Position numbers and translations under genes: made by a program. From Streptomyces sp. NBC_00154 (GTDB lineage: Bacteria > Actinomycetota > Actinomycetes > Streptomycetales > Streptomycetaceae), in contig NZ_JAPEMI010000001.1 of assembly GCF_026342835.1 (NCBI RefSeq), positions 6,516,501 through 6,580,500 on the forward strand: a stretch of DNA of 64,000 nucleotides. The letters are read 5' to 3'. This document shows, one piece after another, positions 16,923 to 25,624 of this stretch. Below the pieces are notes generated by a model, which was not told where the DNA came from, ran no database searches, and saw only the letters and a program-made list of their open reading frames with translations. How positions within the stretch are numbered: the first letter of the stretch is position 1; each line of letters starts with the position of its first letter.

Positions 16923-17309
16923 GTGACCGCGACCAGCGCCACTGCCGCGAGTGGCACCGCCGCCCCGGGCGCCGGTGCCCGCGTGCTGGCCCACCCGGCA
17001 CGTGAGGAGATGCGCATCGAGGCGGTGCTCCACGCGCTCTCCGACCCGATGCGGTTGCGGGTGGTCCGCGAGCTGGCCGCAGCCGAGGGCGAGCTCACCT
17101 GCTCCCGTATCGAACTGCCGGTGTCCAAGTCCACATCCACGCACCACTTCCGGGTGCTGCGTGAGAGCGGCATCATCAGTCAGACCTACCGGGGCACCGC
17201 CAAGATGAACGGGCTGCGCCGCGACGACCTGGAAGTACTCTTCCCCGGCCTGCTCGACAGCGTTCTCGCCGCCGCGACCCGGCAGGCGGACCGGCTCGGC
17301 GAAGGCTGA
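16923..17309 (+). CDS. ArsR family winged-helix transcriptional regulator
   Basis: 128 aa. A 25-residue Ala/Gly/Thr-rich leader precedes a winged helix (about residues 30-110): HALSDPMRLRVVRELA, the recognition helix in PVSKSTSTHHFRVLRESG, and the wing YRGTAKMNGLR. The single Cys in ELTCSRIELP is not part of a CxC metal site, so a metal sensor is unlikely. GTG 16923 is chosen over the upstream in-frame ATG at 16887 because an AGGAG site sits 5 nt before it and because the upstream ATG lies against an inverted repeat. Target genes are probably itself and close neighbours. Confidence 0.87.
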   Translation: MTATSATAASGTAAPGAGARVLAHPAREEMRIEAVLHALSDPMRLRVVRELAAAEGELTCSRIELPVSKSTSTHHFRVLRESGIISQTYRGTAKMNGLRRDDLEVLFPGLLDSVLAAATRQADRLGEG

Positions 17310-17342
17310 CAGCGCACCGCGGATCCGTCCGCGGTCCTCGAT

Positions 17343-18725
17343 TCAGCGCCGGTCGCTGTGTGCCGCCTCCAGCAGTCCCGCCCAGTCCGGGATCTTCACC
17401 GGCCCACGGCCGAGCGACCGCCCCAGCGCCGCTTCCGCCCGCTCGATCGACTGCCAGCCGCCCCACTCCACCGGCTGCAGTCCCCACGCCCGCAGCGCGG
17501 CCACCGGATCGGGGGCCGCCGGCCGTCCTGCGAGCAGTGGTGCGTCGTCCAGCAGCGACGCGACCGTCTCCTTTGCACACGACCGGTTCGAGCCGATCAC
17601 TCCGGTCGGCCCCCGCTTGATCCACCCCGCGACGTACTCGCCGGGCGACGGCACCCCGTCGCGCAGCACCCGCCCCGCCAGATGGGGCACGGTGCCGCGG
17701 GCCGGATCGAACGGCAGACCGGGCAGCGGCAGCCCGCGGTAGCCGACGGCCCGCAGAACGAGCTGGGCGTCGATCTCCTCGTACGCACCGGTGTCCTTTA
17801 TTCCGCCGCCGCCGTCCGGTGCGGTACGCGCGAACCGCACCCCGGCGACCCGCCCGTTTCGTTCGAGGAGCTCGACCGGGCGCAGAAAGAACCGCAGGTG
17901 GATCGTGCGCACCGGGGCCGGCCCGGCAGCAGGGGCATCGGCTTCCGCCCACCCGCGCAGTACCTCGATATTGCGCCGCGCCACCGCCGGCAGCTGCACC
18001 GGTGAATCCGACGGCGCCCCGGCGGAGACGTACGCCGGATCGCGGGCCAGCTCCGCCCTGTCCACCACGACCCGCGCCCCCGGCAGCCCGCCCAGCTCAC
18101 GCAGCTCCTTGGTGGTGAACCTGGCCTGGGACGGTCCGCGCCTGCCCGCCATGTGCACCTCGCGCACCCGGCTGCCGGCCAGCGCACCGAGCGCCGGGTG
18201 CGGGACATCGGTGGGCCGCAGCTCCTCGGCGCTGCGCGCGAGGATCCGCGCCACGTCGACCGCCACATTGCCGACCCCGATCACCACGACCGAACGGGCC
18301 TGCAGAGCAAAGTTGTCGGCAGCCGAATCGGGGTGCGCGCTGTACCACGAGACGAACTCGGTCGCCGAGTGACTGCCGGGCAGATCCTCGCCGGGAACGC
18401 CGAGACCGCGGTCGGTCGCCGCACCGACGCAGTAGACCACCGCATGGTAGAGCTCGCTCAGCCGATCGGGTGGCAACCCGTCCCCACCCACCTGCACGTT
18501 GCCGAGAAAGGTGATCCGCTCGTGCTCCAGGACGGTTCGTAGATTGTTCTGCAGCGACTTGATCTTCTCGTGGTCGGGGGCGACGCCGTAACGCACGAGG
18601 CCGTACGGGCAGGGCAGCCTGTCCAGTACGTCCACCCGGACATCGGGCACCCGGGACTGCTGGACCAGACACTGCGCGGTGTAGACCCCGCTGGGTCCGG
18701 AGCCGACGACGGCGACACGAAGCAC
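17343..18725 (-). CDS. Ferredoxin-NADP+ reductase, FprA/adrenodoxin-reductase type
   Basis: 460 aa flavoenzyme moving electrons between NADPH and ferredoxins that serve P450s or other redox partners. The FAD motif VAVVGSGPSGVYTAQ opens the protein; the CPYGLVRYGVAPDHEKIK block, the NADPH-binding VVVIGVGNVAVDVARIL (about residue 155) and the C-terminal GWIKRGPTGVIGSN are hallmarks of this family. GTG 18725 follows GAGGTG and places the FAD motif at residue 4. The neighbouring genes give no dedicated ferredoxin. It ends 33 nt from the convergent ArsR gene. Confidence 0.9.
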   Translation of the reverse strand: MLRVAVVGSGPSGVYTAQCLVQQSRVPDVRVDVLDRLPCPYGLVRYGVAPDHEKIKSLQNNLRTVLEHERITFLGNVQVGGDGLPPDRLSELYHAVVYCVGAATDRGLGVPGEDLPGSHSATEFVSWYSAHPDSAADNFALQARSVVVIGVGNVAVDVARILARSAEELRPTDVPHPALGALAGSRVREVHMAGRRGPSQARFTTKELRELGGLPGARVVVDRAELARDPAYVSAGAPSDSPVQLPAVARRNIEVLRGWAEADAPAAGPAPVRTIHLRFFLRPVELLERNGRVAGVRFARTAPDGGGGIKDTGAYEEIDAQLVLRAVGYRGLPLPGLPFDPARGTVPHLAGRVLRDGVPSPGEYVAGWIKRGPTGVIGSNRSCAKETVASLLDDAPLLAGRPAAPDPVAALRAWGLQPVEWGGWQSIERAEAALGRSLGRGPVKIPDWAGLLEAAHSDRR

Positions 18726-18803
18726 GGTGCACCTCTTCCCGGAGTGTGCCTCCAGCATTGCACCGGTCGGCGGGGCAGGGGAGAGGCGCGGCCGCACGGC
18801 GCG

Positions 18804-19472
18804 TCAGGAGGACAGCGCGCGCATCCGGTCGATCTCGACCGTCTGCTGGGCGACGACGTCGTCCGCCATCTCCTCGACCTGAACGTTGTTCCCCTCCGAA
18901 AGGGCCTCGGTCGCCATCGTGATCGCTCCCTGGTGGTGGGTGATCATCAGCTTCAGGAAGAGTTCGTCGAAGGCCTTGCCCTCGGCCGCGCGCAACTGCT
19001 TCAGCTGCGCCTGCGTCGCCATGCCGGGCATCCCGGCGTGGTCGTGGCCGCCCGTGTGCTTCTCGCCGCCATTGTGTTTGAGCCATCCTTCCATGGCACC
19101 GATCTCCGGCTTCTGGGCCGCGGAGATGCGCTCGGCGAGCCGCTTGACCGGGATGGACGAGGAGCGGGACGGCACCAGGGCCGTCAATTCCAATGCCTGG
19201 GCGTGGTGCTGGATCATCAGTTGTACGTAGCGGAAGTCGGCCGAGTTGGGAGTGTCGTCCACGGCGGCCTTCGCCGCTTCCTCGGCGGACAGCGTCTGTG
19301 CGGGCTCCCCGGGTTTGCCAGGTGCAACGACCGAAGGGCCCCCGCCCGCCCGCGCGTTCGCGTCATGGTCTCCGCCGCCCGCATCGCACGCGCCGAGGGA
19401 GAGCGCGGCGGCCGCGACGGCGGCGACGACCAGGGATCTGCGCACCTGCACAACCTGATGGCGTATCAACAA
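18804..19472 (-). CDS. DUF305 domain lipoprotein
   Basis: 222 aa. A signal peptide with lipobox LSLGAC gives a lipid-anchored exported protein; the rest is a DUF305 ferritin-like four-helix domain with paired histidines in VQLMIQHHAQALEL and LKLMITHHQGAITM, plus Met/His segments (HTGGHDHAGMPGM) suited to copper binding. TTG 19472 is proposed as start because it has GGAGG 5 nt upstream; in-frame ATGs at 19490 and 19484 lack a site. The family is often linked to copper handling at the membrane, but no copper gene is adjacent here. It is divergent from the LVIVD gene. Confidence 0.83.
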   Translation of the reverse strand: MLIRHQVVQVRRSLVVAAVAAAALSLGACDAGGGDHDANARAGGGPSVVAPGKPGEPAQTLSAEEAAKAAVDDTPNSADFRYVQLMIQHHAQALELTALVPSRSSSIPVKRLAERISAAQKPEIGAMEGWLKHNGGEKHTGGHDHAGMPGMATQAQLKQLRAAEGKAFDELFLKLMITHHQGAITMATEALSEGNNVQVEEMADDVVAQQTVEIDRMRALSS

Positions 19473-19648
19473 GGCTGCCTCCATTGGCATATGGGATGTT
19501 TGTAAATCGTTCGGCACAGTTGCGCGATCTCAAGTGTCGGAAACTTTCATTACGTTCCTGTTGCCATCTGTTGGGATACCCATGGGAGGGACGATACTGC
19601 CGGGGTCAGTCAACCGTTCAACCACGTATTGGTACAGGGGAGGACGCA

Positions 19649-21139
19649 GTGACTTCGTTGCACACCACCCGAGTGCGGCGCAGACGTCTGGGTGTGGCGG
19701 CAGCCGCCGCCGGGCTCTTCGCCACTCTGCTGACGGCCGGACCAGCGGTGGCGACACCCGACCCCGGTGATCACCCGGCCATCGGTACCGGTCTCTCCGC
19801 GAGCCAGGAGGCCGTTGCCGCGGCCGCCATCGAGGACGGCGAGATACCGGGCGTGGACGAGATCGTCCACAGCGACAACATCACCCCGCTGGCGAACATC
19901 CCGAAGGACGCGCTCAAGGGCCTCAACACGGACCTGGCGTTCCAGGGGAAGTACGCCTTCGCCGGGAACTACGACGGCTTCCGGATCTTCGACATCAGCA
20001 ACCCGAGGTCCCCGAAGACCGTCGCCCAGGTGCTCTGCCCCGGATCGCAGAACGACGTCTCGGTCTCCGGGAACCTGCTGTTCCTGTCCACCGACTCCTC
20101 GCGCAGCGACAACTCGTGCGCCAGCACCACCCAGCCCGCCACGGAGAAGTCCTCCTGGGAGGGCATGAAGATCTTCGACATCAGTGACAAGCGCAACCCG
20201 AAGTACGTCGCCGCCGTCGAGACCGCGTGCGGCTCGCACACCCACACGCTGGTTCCGGAGCGCAGCAGCGTGTACGTGTACGTGTCCTCGTACTCGCCCA
20301 ACGAGACGTTCCCCGACTGCCAGCCGCCGCACGACGGGATCTCCGTCATCAAGGTGGAGCGCAAGGCGCCCGAGAAGGCCGCGATCGTGAACTTCCCGGT
20401 GCTCTTCCCGGACGGCGGCAACCCGGGCGCGCCCACCAACCCGGGAGTCTCCAAGACGACCGGCTGTCACGACATCACGGTGCTGCCGTCGAAGGACCTG
20501 GCCGCCGGTGCCTGCATGGGTGACGGCCTGCTGTTCTCCATCAAGGACCCGGAGAACCCGAAGATCATCGACCGGGTCCAGGACAATGTGAACTTCGCGT
20601 TCTGGCACTCGGCGACGTTCAACCAGAAGGCGGACAAGGTCGTCTTCACCGATGAGCTCGGCGGCGGTGGCGCCGCCACCTGCAACGAGGAGATCGGGCC
20701 GAAGCGCGGCGCCGACGGCATCTACGACATCGTCGGCAGGGGAGACCACCGCAAGCTGGTCTTCCGCAGCTATTTCAAGATCGACCGCCCGCAGGCCGCC
20801 ACCGAGGTCTGCGTCGCCCACAACGGTTCGATCATCCCGGTCAAGGGCCGCGACCTGATGGTCCAGGCCTGGTACCAGGGCGGAGTCTCGGTATGGGACT
20901 TCACCGACTCCTCGGCGCCGAAGGAGATCGCGTACTTCGAGCGCGGTCCCGTCAGTCTGGACGCCGTCACGACGGCCGGCCCCTGGTCGGCGTACTACTA
21001 CAACGGCTACATCTACTCCAACGACATCGCCAAGGGCTTCGACGTCCTGAAGCTCGACGACCGGCGGACCGACCCCGCGAAGCGGGTACGGATGCCGGAG
21101 CTCAATGTGCAGACGCAGCCGGACTACTTCGACCACTGA
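19649..21139 (+). CDS. Exported LVIVD-repeat protein
   Basis: 496 aa with a Sec signal (residues 1-38, AAAAAGLFATLLTAGPAVA) and a beta-propeller-like LVIVD-repeat body (FAGNYDGFRIFDISNPRSPK, MKIFDISDKRNPKYV, GVSVWDFTDSSAPKEIAYF). The repeats are typical of secreted proteins found in actinobacteria and archaea with no established biochemical role; His-rich segments such as CGSHTHTL could bind metal. GTG 19649 has a strong GGGGAGG site; the frame is open far upstream but without coding signal. Followed by a 17-bp hairpin. Confidence 0.85.
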   Translation: MTSLHTTRVRRRRLGVAAAAAGLFATLLTAGPAVATPDPGDHPAIGTGLSASQEAVAAAAIEDGEIPGVDEIVHSDNITPLANIPKDALKGLNTDLAFQGKYAFAGNYDGFRIFDISNPRSPKTVAQVLCPGSQNDVSVSGNLLFLSTDSSRSDNSCASTTQPATEKSSWEGMKIFDISDKRNPKYVAAVETACGSHTHTLVPERSSVYVYVSSYSPNETFPDCQPPHDGISVIKVERKAPEKAAIVNFPVLFPDGGNPGAPTNPGVSKTTGCHDITVLPSKDLAAGACMGDGLLFSIKDPENPKIIDRVQDNVNFAFWHSATFNQKADKVVFTDELGGGGAATCNEEIGPKRGADGIYDIVGRGDHRKLVFRSYFKIDRPQAATEVCVAHNGSIIPVKGRDLMVQAWYQGGVSVWDFTDSSAPKEIAYFERGPVSLDAVTTAGPWSAYYYNGYIYSNDIAKGFDVLKLDDRRTDPAKRVRMPELNVQTQPDYFDH

Positions 21140-21176
21140 TCCGGCCGCTCAGACATCGCCGAACCGTACGCTCATA

Positions 21177-21216
21177 CCGAGTGCCGCCGGGCGGATCCTC
21201 GCCCGGCGGCACTCGG
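21177..21216 (+). terminator. 17-bp perfect hairpin after the LVIVD gene
   Basis: Arms 21177-21193 and 21200-21216 are fully complementary over 17 bp with a 6-nt loop (GATCCT). It begins 38 nt after the LVIVD stop. The next gene is on the other strand, so it can stop both transcripts. Confidence 0.85.
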
Positions 21217-21389
21217 CCGGCAACCGCGGTGCGACGCCTCGTTGACCCACGTCCGGCGCGCGCGCATGCTGTACCTCTGCGTTGACCGGCTCATGCCGTC
21301 CGTCATCAGCGCGGCCCCCGACGGATCCGGTCGACCGGGGTGGCTGCCTGATTCCGGCGACGCAGGGGATCGCCGGAATCGGCCGTTCC

Positions 21390-21614
21390 CTACGCGGCTT
21401 CGTACCGGTGGGCCCGCCCGCCCCGCCACTCGACCCATTCGGGACTGTCGAGGATGTGCTCGGGATCGTCGAGCCCCGCGCCCTCCAGAAAGACGATCAC
21501 ATCGTGATCGGAGTGGGCCAGCCCCAGGATCTGGAACCGCCCGTCACGCTGAACGGTGACGCGGCGCCCGCCGGAGGGGGACGGGCGGAAAATCACGATC
21601 GGGGGAGAAGTCAT
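21390..21614 (-). CDS. Small hypothetical protein
   Basis: 74 aa, starting MTSPPIVIFRPSP and containing GGRRVTV and SDHDVIVFLEGAGLDDPEH. No signal or membrane segment; mixed beta/alpha character. It resembles small uncharacterised proteins I associate with streptomycetes, but no function is known to me. ATG 21614 is chosen because the upstream in-frame region (to 21695) has low-complexity composition. It follows the 59-aa gene at 21676-21855 on the same strand, 61 nt apart. Confidence 0.65.
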   Translation of the reverse strand: MTSPPIVIFRPSPSGGRRVTVQRDGRFQILGLAHSDHDVIVFLEGAGLDDPEHILDSPEWVEWRGGRAHRYEAA

Positions 21615-21675
21615 GCCTACAGGGTGCGACGCGCCGAAGGCGGCTGCACAGCGAATGGCCCAGCCGGTCGGGTCC

Positions 21676-21855
21676 TCACGCGGCGGACCTCGCACTCCCG
21701 CCCGTCACCGCGGCCCACTCCACCAGCAGTCGCTGGTACTCCTCCTCGTCGTCCGGTGAGAGGCATCCGCCGGAGCGCTGCCACAGGTCACGAATCTCTT
21801 CATTCACCACTGCGGCGGAACGCATGGAATTGGCGGAGTGCGGAGAACGGGACAT
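21676..21855 (-). CDS. Small hypothetical protein, 59 aa
   Basis: Encodes a 59-aa soluble, acidic protein with NEEIRDLWQRSGG, DDEEEYQRLLVEWAA and an Ala-rich end; it reads like a short two-helix protein. Codon third positions are strongly G/C throughout and both ends are clean (ATG 21855, TGA 21676). No convincing ribosome site precedes the ATG, so a shorter form starting at a GTG (about residue 16) is possible. It sits between the HAD gene and the 74-aa gene, all on the minus strand. Confidence 0.6.
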   Translation of the reverse strand: MSRSPHSANSMRSAAVVNEEIRDLWQRSGGCLSPDDEEEYQRLLVEWAAVTGGSARSAA

Positions 21856-21934
21856 GGCTACAGGCTAAGGCCCCGATGTGACAATCCGACCCATTGGGCG
21901 TCAGGGACATCTCTCACATGTCTCCTGGTCCGGA

Positions 21935-22627
21935 TCATGGAACCAACCCGAGCGCCCTTAGCCCGTACGGCCGTTCCTCCACAGGCAGATGGTCCACGAA
22001 GCGCACCTCGCACCCCAGCACCGCCGCTCCACCGTCCGCGTGTCGGTTGTCGCCGACCATCACCACATCCGTGGGATCCTGTCCGACAAGCGTGCAGGCA
22101 ATGTGAAAAAGTTGTGGGTCCGGCTTCTGGATGCCGTGCTCGTACGACAGCACATAGGCGTCGACGAGGGCGTCCAGACCGTGGGCGCGGAAGACCGGTC
22201 GAAGGTCCCAGCCGATGTTGCTGACCACGCCGACCCGGGCCCCGCTCGTGCGCAGCGCCCCCAGCACCTCGGCCGCATCCGGGTACGGGCGCCACGCCGC
22301 CGGTGACTTGTGCCGGTCGTACAGCGCGTCGTACAGCCCCGGATCCGGCAGGCCGACCTGGCGGGCCAGCCCGGTGTACGCCGCCCGGTGCCGTTCCGCG
22401 CTCTCGTCACGGGTGGCCCACACCTCGGCCAGCCGGTCGGGAATGCGTTCCGGGTCCGGGCCGCCCGGCAGTGCCCCGGCAGTCGTCAGCCCCTCCACGT
22501 ACCGGTCGAAGTCCTCATCGGTCACGGTCGCCTCCCGCTCGGCGAGGACCGCGCCCAGCCAGGACCGGACCGATTCGACACGGAAGAGGGTCCCGGAGAA
22601 GTCGAAGAGCGCACCCTTGAACACCAT
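21935..22627 (-). CDS. HAD family hydrolase
   Basis: 230 aa haloacid-dehalogenase-like protein. Motif I is FDFSGTLFR (residues 8-16): the nucleophile Asp is present but the usual second Asp (DxD) is Ser. Motif II is VGVVSNIGWD, motif III the Lys in IQKPDPQLF, motif IV VVMVGDNRHADGG. A four-helix cap lies between motifs I and II. With Ser at the +2 position, the general acid of classical phosphatases is missing, so either a slow phosphatase or another leaving-group chemistry is possible. ATG 22627 directly precedes the first strand. It lies 19 nt downstream of the PAP2 gene. Confidence 0.85.
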   Translation of the reverse strand: MVFKGALFDFSGTLFRVESVRSWLGAVLAEREATVTDEDFDRYVEGLTTAGALPGGPDPERIPDRLAEVWATRDESAERHRAAYTGLARQVGLPDPGLYDALYDRHKSPAAWRPYPDAAEVLGALRTSGARVGVVSNIGWDLRPVFRAHGLDALVDAYVLSYEHGIQKPDPQLFHIACTLVGQDPTDVVMVGDNRHADGGAAVLGCEVRFVDHLPVEERPYGLRALGLVP

Positions 22628-22646
22628 GGGTCCGATCCTTGCCGTT

Positions 22647-23366
22647 TCAGGGACGATGCGGCAAGGCCGCCCCGCCTGCGCCGCCCGGCCCACGCCCCTC
22701 GTACCGTGCGAACCCGGCGATCGAGAATGCGACCACCGCCGCCCCGAGCAGCCAGCCGCCGAGCACATCGGTCAGCCAGTGAACCCCCAGATAGAGCCGG
22801 GTGAGCCCCACCCCGATCCCGGAGACCCACGCCACCGTGAGCGCCGCCCACCACACCCGCCGCCCTGCGCCGTGCCGGCGCAGCAGCCACAGCAGCAGGC
22901 CGCAGCTCACCACGGCCGTCATCGCGTGTCCGGAAGGGAATGCCGCGTAATGGGCGGAGTCCACCGGGTCCGGCCATCGCGGCCGCTCCCGGCCCACGGC
23001 GGACTTCAGCCCCTGCTGCAGCAGGGTGGCGAACAGGCTCGTCGCCGCCACCCATCCCGCGAGCATCCGGGCGCCGCGCAACCACAGCCCCACCACGGCG
23101 ACGGCGATCAGGGCACGCATCGTCCAGGGATCCCACACCCAGTCCGTCAGGATCCGGTTGGCGTGGACGAGTCCGGGCTCGGTCACCGCCCGCCGGTGCA
23201 GCGCGTCGGCGACCGTACGGTCCAGCGACATCAACGGGGACCAGCCCGCGGTGACCAGGATCAACAGCACCAGGGCGAGGGATCCGCAGACGATGCCCGT
23301 CCCGAGGGCCGGCACGGTGGCGGGCGTGCGGTCCGGCGGGGAAGGGGATGGTGAGGGGGAGCGCAT
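22647..23366 (-). CDS. PAP2 family membrane phosphatase
   Basis: 239 aa integral membrane protein with about five to six helices. The three acid-phosphatase motifs are clear: KSAVGRERP, PSGH in YAAFPSGHAMT, and TRLYLGVHWLTD. It should dephosphorylate lipid phosphates (phosphatidate, undecaprenyl-PP or similar) at the outer membrane face. ATG 23366 is used; an in-frame GTG at 23396, 4 nt after the M56 stop and behind GGGATA, is an equally possible coupled start. Same-strand neighbours (M56, HAD) are close enough for co-transcription. Confidence 0.87.
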   Translation of the reverse strand: MRSPSPSPSPPDRTPATVPALGTGIVCGSLALVLLILVTAGWSPLMSLDRTVADALHRRAVTEPGLVHANRILTDWVWDPWTMRALIAVAVVGLWLRGARMLAGWVAATSLFATLLQQGLKSAVGRERPRWPDPVDSAHYAAFPSGHAMTAVVSCGLLLWLLRRHGAGRRVWWAALTVAWVSGIGVGLTRLYLGVHWLTDVLGGWLLGAAVVAFSIAGFARYEGRGPGGAGGAALPHRP

Positions 23367-23399
23367 GGGGCGATCTTCGCGGACGGACCGCCGCACCGG

Positions 23400-24335
23400 C
23401 TATCCCAGCGCGCTGAGTCCCGGCACGAAGGCCACCAGCAGCGGCACCACCGGAACCAGGGCGGCTGCCGCGGTCAGCCGCAGCCGGCGTCCGGCGGTGA
23501 GCCGCTCCACCGGGGACAGCAGCCGGTTCACCCGCAGCGGCAGTTGCGCGTCCGGCGTCGGGCAGGGGCCGAACACGCCCCGGTCCTCGTTCAGTTCGAC
23601 CAGGGCCAGAGCGATCGTCAGCCGTCCGAAGCGCCGCGACGCCACGTCGTCGGCGGCCAGTTCGACGAGCCGGTGCATCTCGTCGCGGAACGCGGCGAAC
23701 ACCGGGACCTGCGGGAACCCCGTCGCCAGCGCCGCCGAACAGTGCAGCAGCCAGTCATGCCGTGCCTGGGCGTGCCCCTGCTCATGAGCCAGCACCGCAT
23801 CCAGCTGGCGGCCTTTCAGCCGGCCAAGTGCCGCGGTGGTGATGACCAGTTGGGGCGCATTCCCCGGCAGCCACCAGGCATCCGGGCGTTCGCCCTCCAG
23901 CACCACGAGCCGGCCGCTGCCGGCCTCCTCGCCGGGCATCAACGGGGAACGGACCAGCAGTTCGGCCCGGCGCTGCCTGCGCCGCAGCCGTGCCTGGCGG
24001 ATCTCCCGGGTCAGCATCGCACCGGTCCAGACGCCGCCGAGCGCCAGCAGCACGGCGATGACGGCGGACCACGGCCCGTACGCGGCCAGCGCGTATGCCT
24101 CCACCACGGCATGGGGTGCGGGCGCGAACACCTGCCCGCGTACCGCCTGCCAGGCGGCGGCCGCGCTGAACGTCATGGAGAGCCCGAAGGACAGCAGCAC
24201 CCCCGCCACCACGCACTGCCACACCCACAGCGCCACGACGGGCTCCCGCTCCGGCCATTCGGCCCGCGCCATCAGCCGCGGGGTCACGACGGCGGCCAGT
24301 GCACCGAGCAGCAGCAGCGCGAGGGAGACCAACAT
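23400..24335 (-). CDS. M56 family membrane metallopeptidase (BlaR1/HtpX-like)
   Basis: 311 aa with about four membrane helices: two near the N terminus, one at about residue 95 and one at the C terminus. The zinc site HEQGHAQARHD (about residue 190) is followed by a downstream ELAADDVASRRFG glutamate region, as in M56 peptidases. There is no penicillin-binding sensor domain and no BlaI/MecI repressor gene beside it, which separates it from a classical BlaR1 pair. The DUF5134 membrane gene upstream is a frequent partner in my experience of streptomycete genomes. Confidence 0.85.
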   Translation of the reverse strand: MLVSLALLLLGALAAVVTPRLMARAEWPEREPVVALWVWQCVVAGVLLSFGLSMTFSAAAAWQAVRGQVFAPAPHAVVEAYALAAYGPWSAVIAVLLALGGVWTGAMLTREIRQARLRRRQRRAELLVRSPLMPGEEAGSGRLVVLEGERPDAWWLPGNAPQLVITTAALGRLKGRQLDAVLAHEQGHAQARHDWLLHCSAALATGFPQVPVFAAFRDEMHRLVELAADDVASRRFGRLTIALALVELNEDRGVFGPCPTPDAQLPLRVNRLLSPVERLTAGRRLRLTAAAALVPVVPLLVAFVPGLSALG

Positions 24336-24421
24336 GGCGTCAGCCTATGAGCGGCGCACTACCCACGGGTATGGCTGCGCTCGGCAAGTGACGTACGCCA
24401 CGCATTGCCGTGCCTCCTGTC

Positions 24422-25018
24422 TCACAACGTGAGCAGCATCGCGAACATGGCGATCCCCATCGTCAGCCTGCAGGCCAGCGCAAGCTCGGGCCGTGCGCCC
24501 CAGGCGCCCCCGGTCGGCCCGCCGCCCGCGCCCGCCGTGGCGGCGATCGGTATCAGCCGTGCCCCGGACCGCAGCACATAGGCCGCGTAGTAGACCAGCA
24601 GCACCCCGGTCAGCAGCGGCAACCCCCCGGCGACCTGTGCCATCTGATGCCCGCCGTGCCCGGTGTGACCCCCGTGCGCCGCCGCGCCGCTGCCGGGCGC
24701 CGCCATCACCACCGCCATGTAGACCATCGCCAGCGAGCCGACCAGATGGTGCAGATGGTGCCCTTTGTGCCGAGCGAACCACAGGGCGCGCAACGCGGCC
24801 CCGCCGAACAGCACCACGTACACCGCCCATCCCCACACGGGCGGCGTGATCACCGCGGCGGGCACCGCCATGGCCGCCATGCCGAAGCCCATCAGGGCCT
24901 CCGCACGCGCCGTTCTGCGCTCCTCCTGCGTCCCGTTACGCATCCGCAGCAGGCAGTACGCGCCCGTCACCCCGCACAACGCCATCAGCAGCCAACTGGA
25001 CATCGTCGGTCCGTGCAC
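24422..25018 (-). CDS. DUF5134 integral membrane protein
   Basis: 198 aa with about six membrane helices and a His/Gly-rich loop (AAHGGHTGHGGHQMAQ, about residues 112-127) that could bind copper or another metal. The start is GTG 25018 with GGGGAGG 6 nt upstream; ATG 25003 is a possible internal alternative. It is followed on the same strand by the M56 peptidase after 86 nt. Function unknown. Confidence 0.78.
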   Translation of the reverse strand: MHGPTMSSWLLMALCGVTGAYCLLRMRNGTQEERRTARAEALMGFGMAAMAVPAAVITPPVWGWAVYVVLFGGAALRALWFARHKGHHLHHLVGSLAMVYMAVVMAAPGSGAAAHGGHTGHGGHQMAQVAGGLPLLTGVLLVYYAAYVLRSGARLIPIAATAGAGGGPTGGAWGARPELALACRLTMGIAMFAMLLTL

Positions 25019-25162
25019 AGTGCACCTCCCCAGGACGTACGACGTCGGTGTCGACTAGTCGATGCCCCGACCGGGCAGGTCGTACGCGGCGCACTGATGT
25101 ACGAGGGGAGCGCGTTGCAGGAACTGGCCGGAAGGAAACACCACTTCCGCGCCGTCGAGGGA

Positions 25163-25549
25163 TCAGGGCCGGGAGCGCAACGGGTGGTCCGCCGGCACCT
25201 CGACGACCGCGATCCGGACCCCGTCCGGATCGGAGATCCACATCTCCACGAGCCCCCACGGCTCGCGCACCGGTGGCCGCTCCACGTCGACGCCGCGGGC
25301 TGACAGCTCCTCGTACGCCACCTGGACATCCGCGACCTGGAGCCACAGCCGCAGCGCGGGCGAGGGCGGCGCTGCGGAGCGCCCGGAGACCTCCAGGAAG
25401 CCACCGCCGAGAAAGTAGACCGTGCCCCGCTCGGGACCGGTGCCGAACTCCCGGTACAACGGGAGCCCGAGGGACTCTCCGTAGAACACCCGTGACCGCT
25501 CGGGATCCGTCGGGCTCAACAGGACCCTGCTGCTCAGCACATGCACCAT
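25163..25549 (-). CDS. VOC family protein (glyoxalase-like)
   Basis: 128 aa vicinal-oxygen-chelate fold made of two beta-alpha-beta-beta-beta modules: SPTDPERSRVFYGESLGL opens the first, DPDGVRIAVVEVP ends the second. Possible metal or substrate residues are a Glu in GGGFLEVSG and the acidic end VVEV. Such single-domain proteins range from dioxygenases to antibiotic-binding resistance proteins, so no substrate is assigned. ATG 25549 starts at the first strand. It is divergent from the GNAT gene, 75 nt apart. Confidence 0.84.
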   Translation of the reverse strand: MVHVLSSRVLLSPTDPERSRVFYGESLGLPLYREFGTGPERGTVYFLGGGFLEVSGRSAAPPSPALRLWLQVADVQVAYEELSARGVDVERPPVREPWGLVEMWISDPDGVRIAVVEVPADHPLRSRP

Positions 25550-25624
25550 GGGCCAGACCCTAGGCACAGAGCTCCGGGTTACGCTGCTGCGGCACGGCCC
25601 AGCAGAGAAACGGAGAGCCTCACC

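Noticed and set aside
19610..21136. Long minus-strand frame opposite the LVIVD gene
   Set aside because: Val/Gly/Arg/Asp-rich shadow of a high-GC gene; no domain or start signal.
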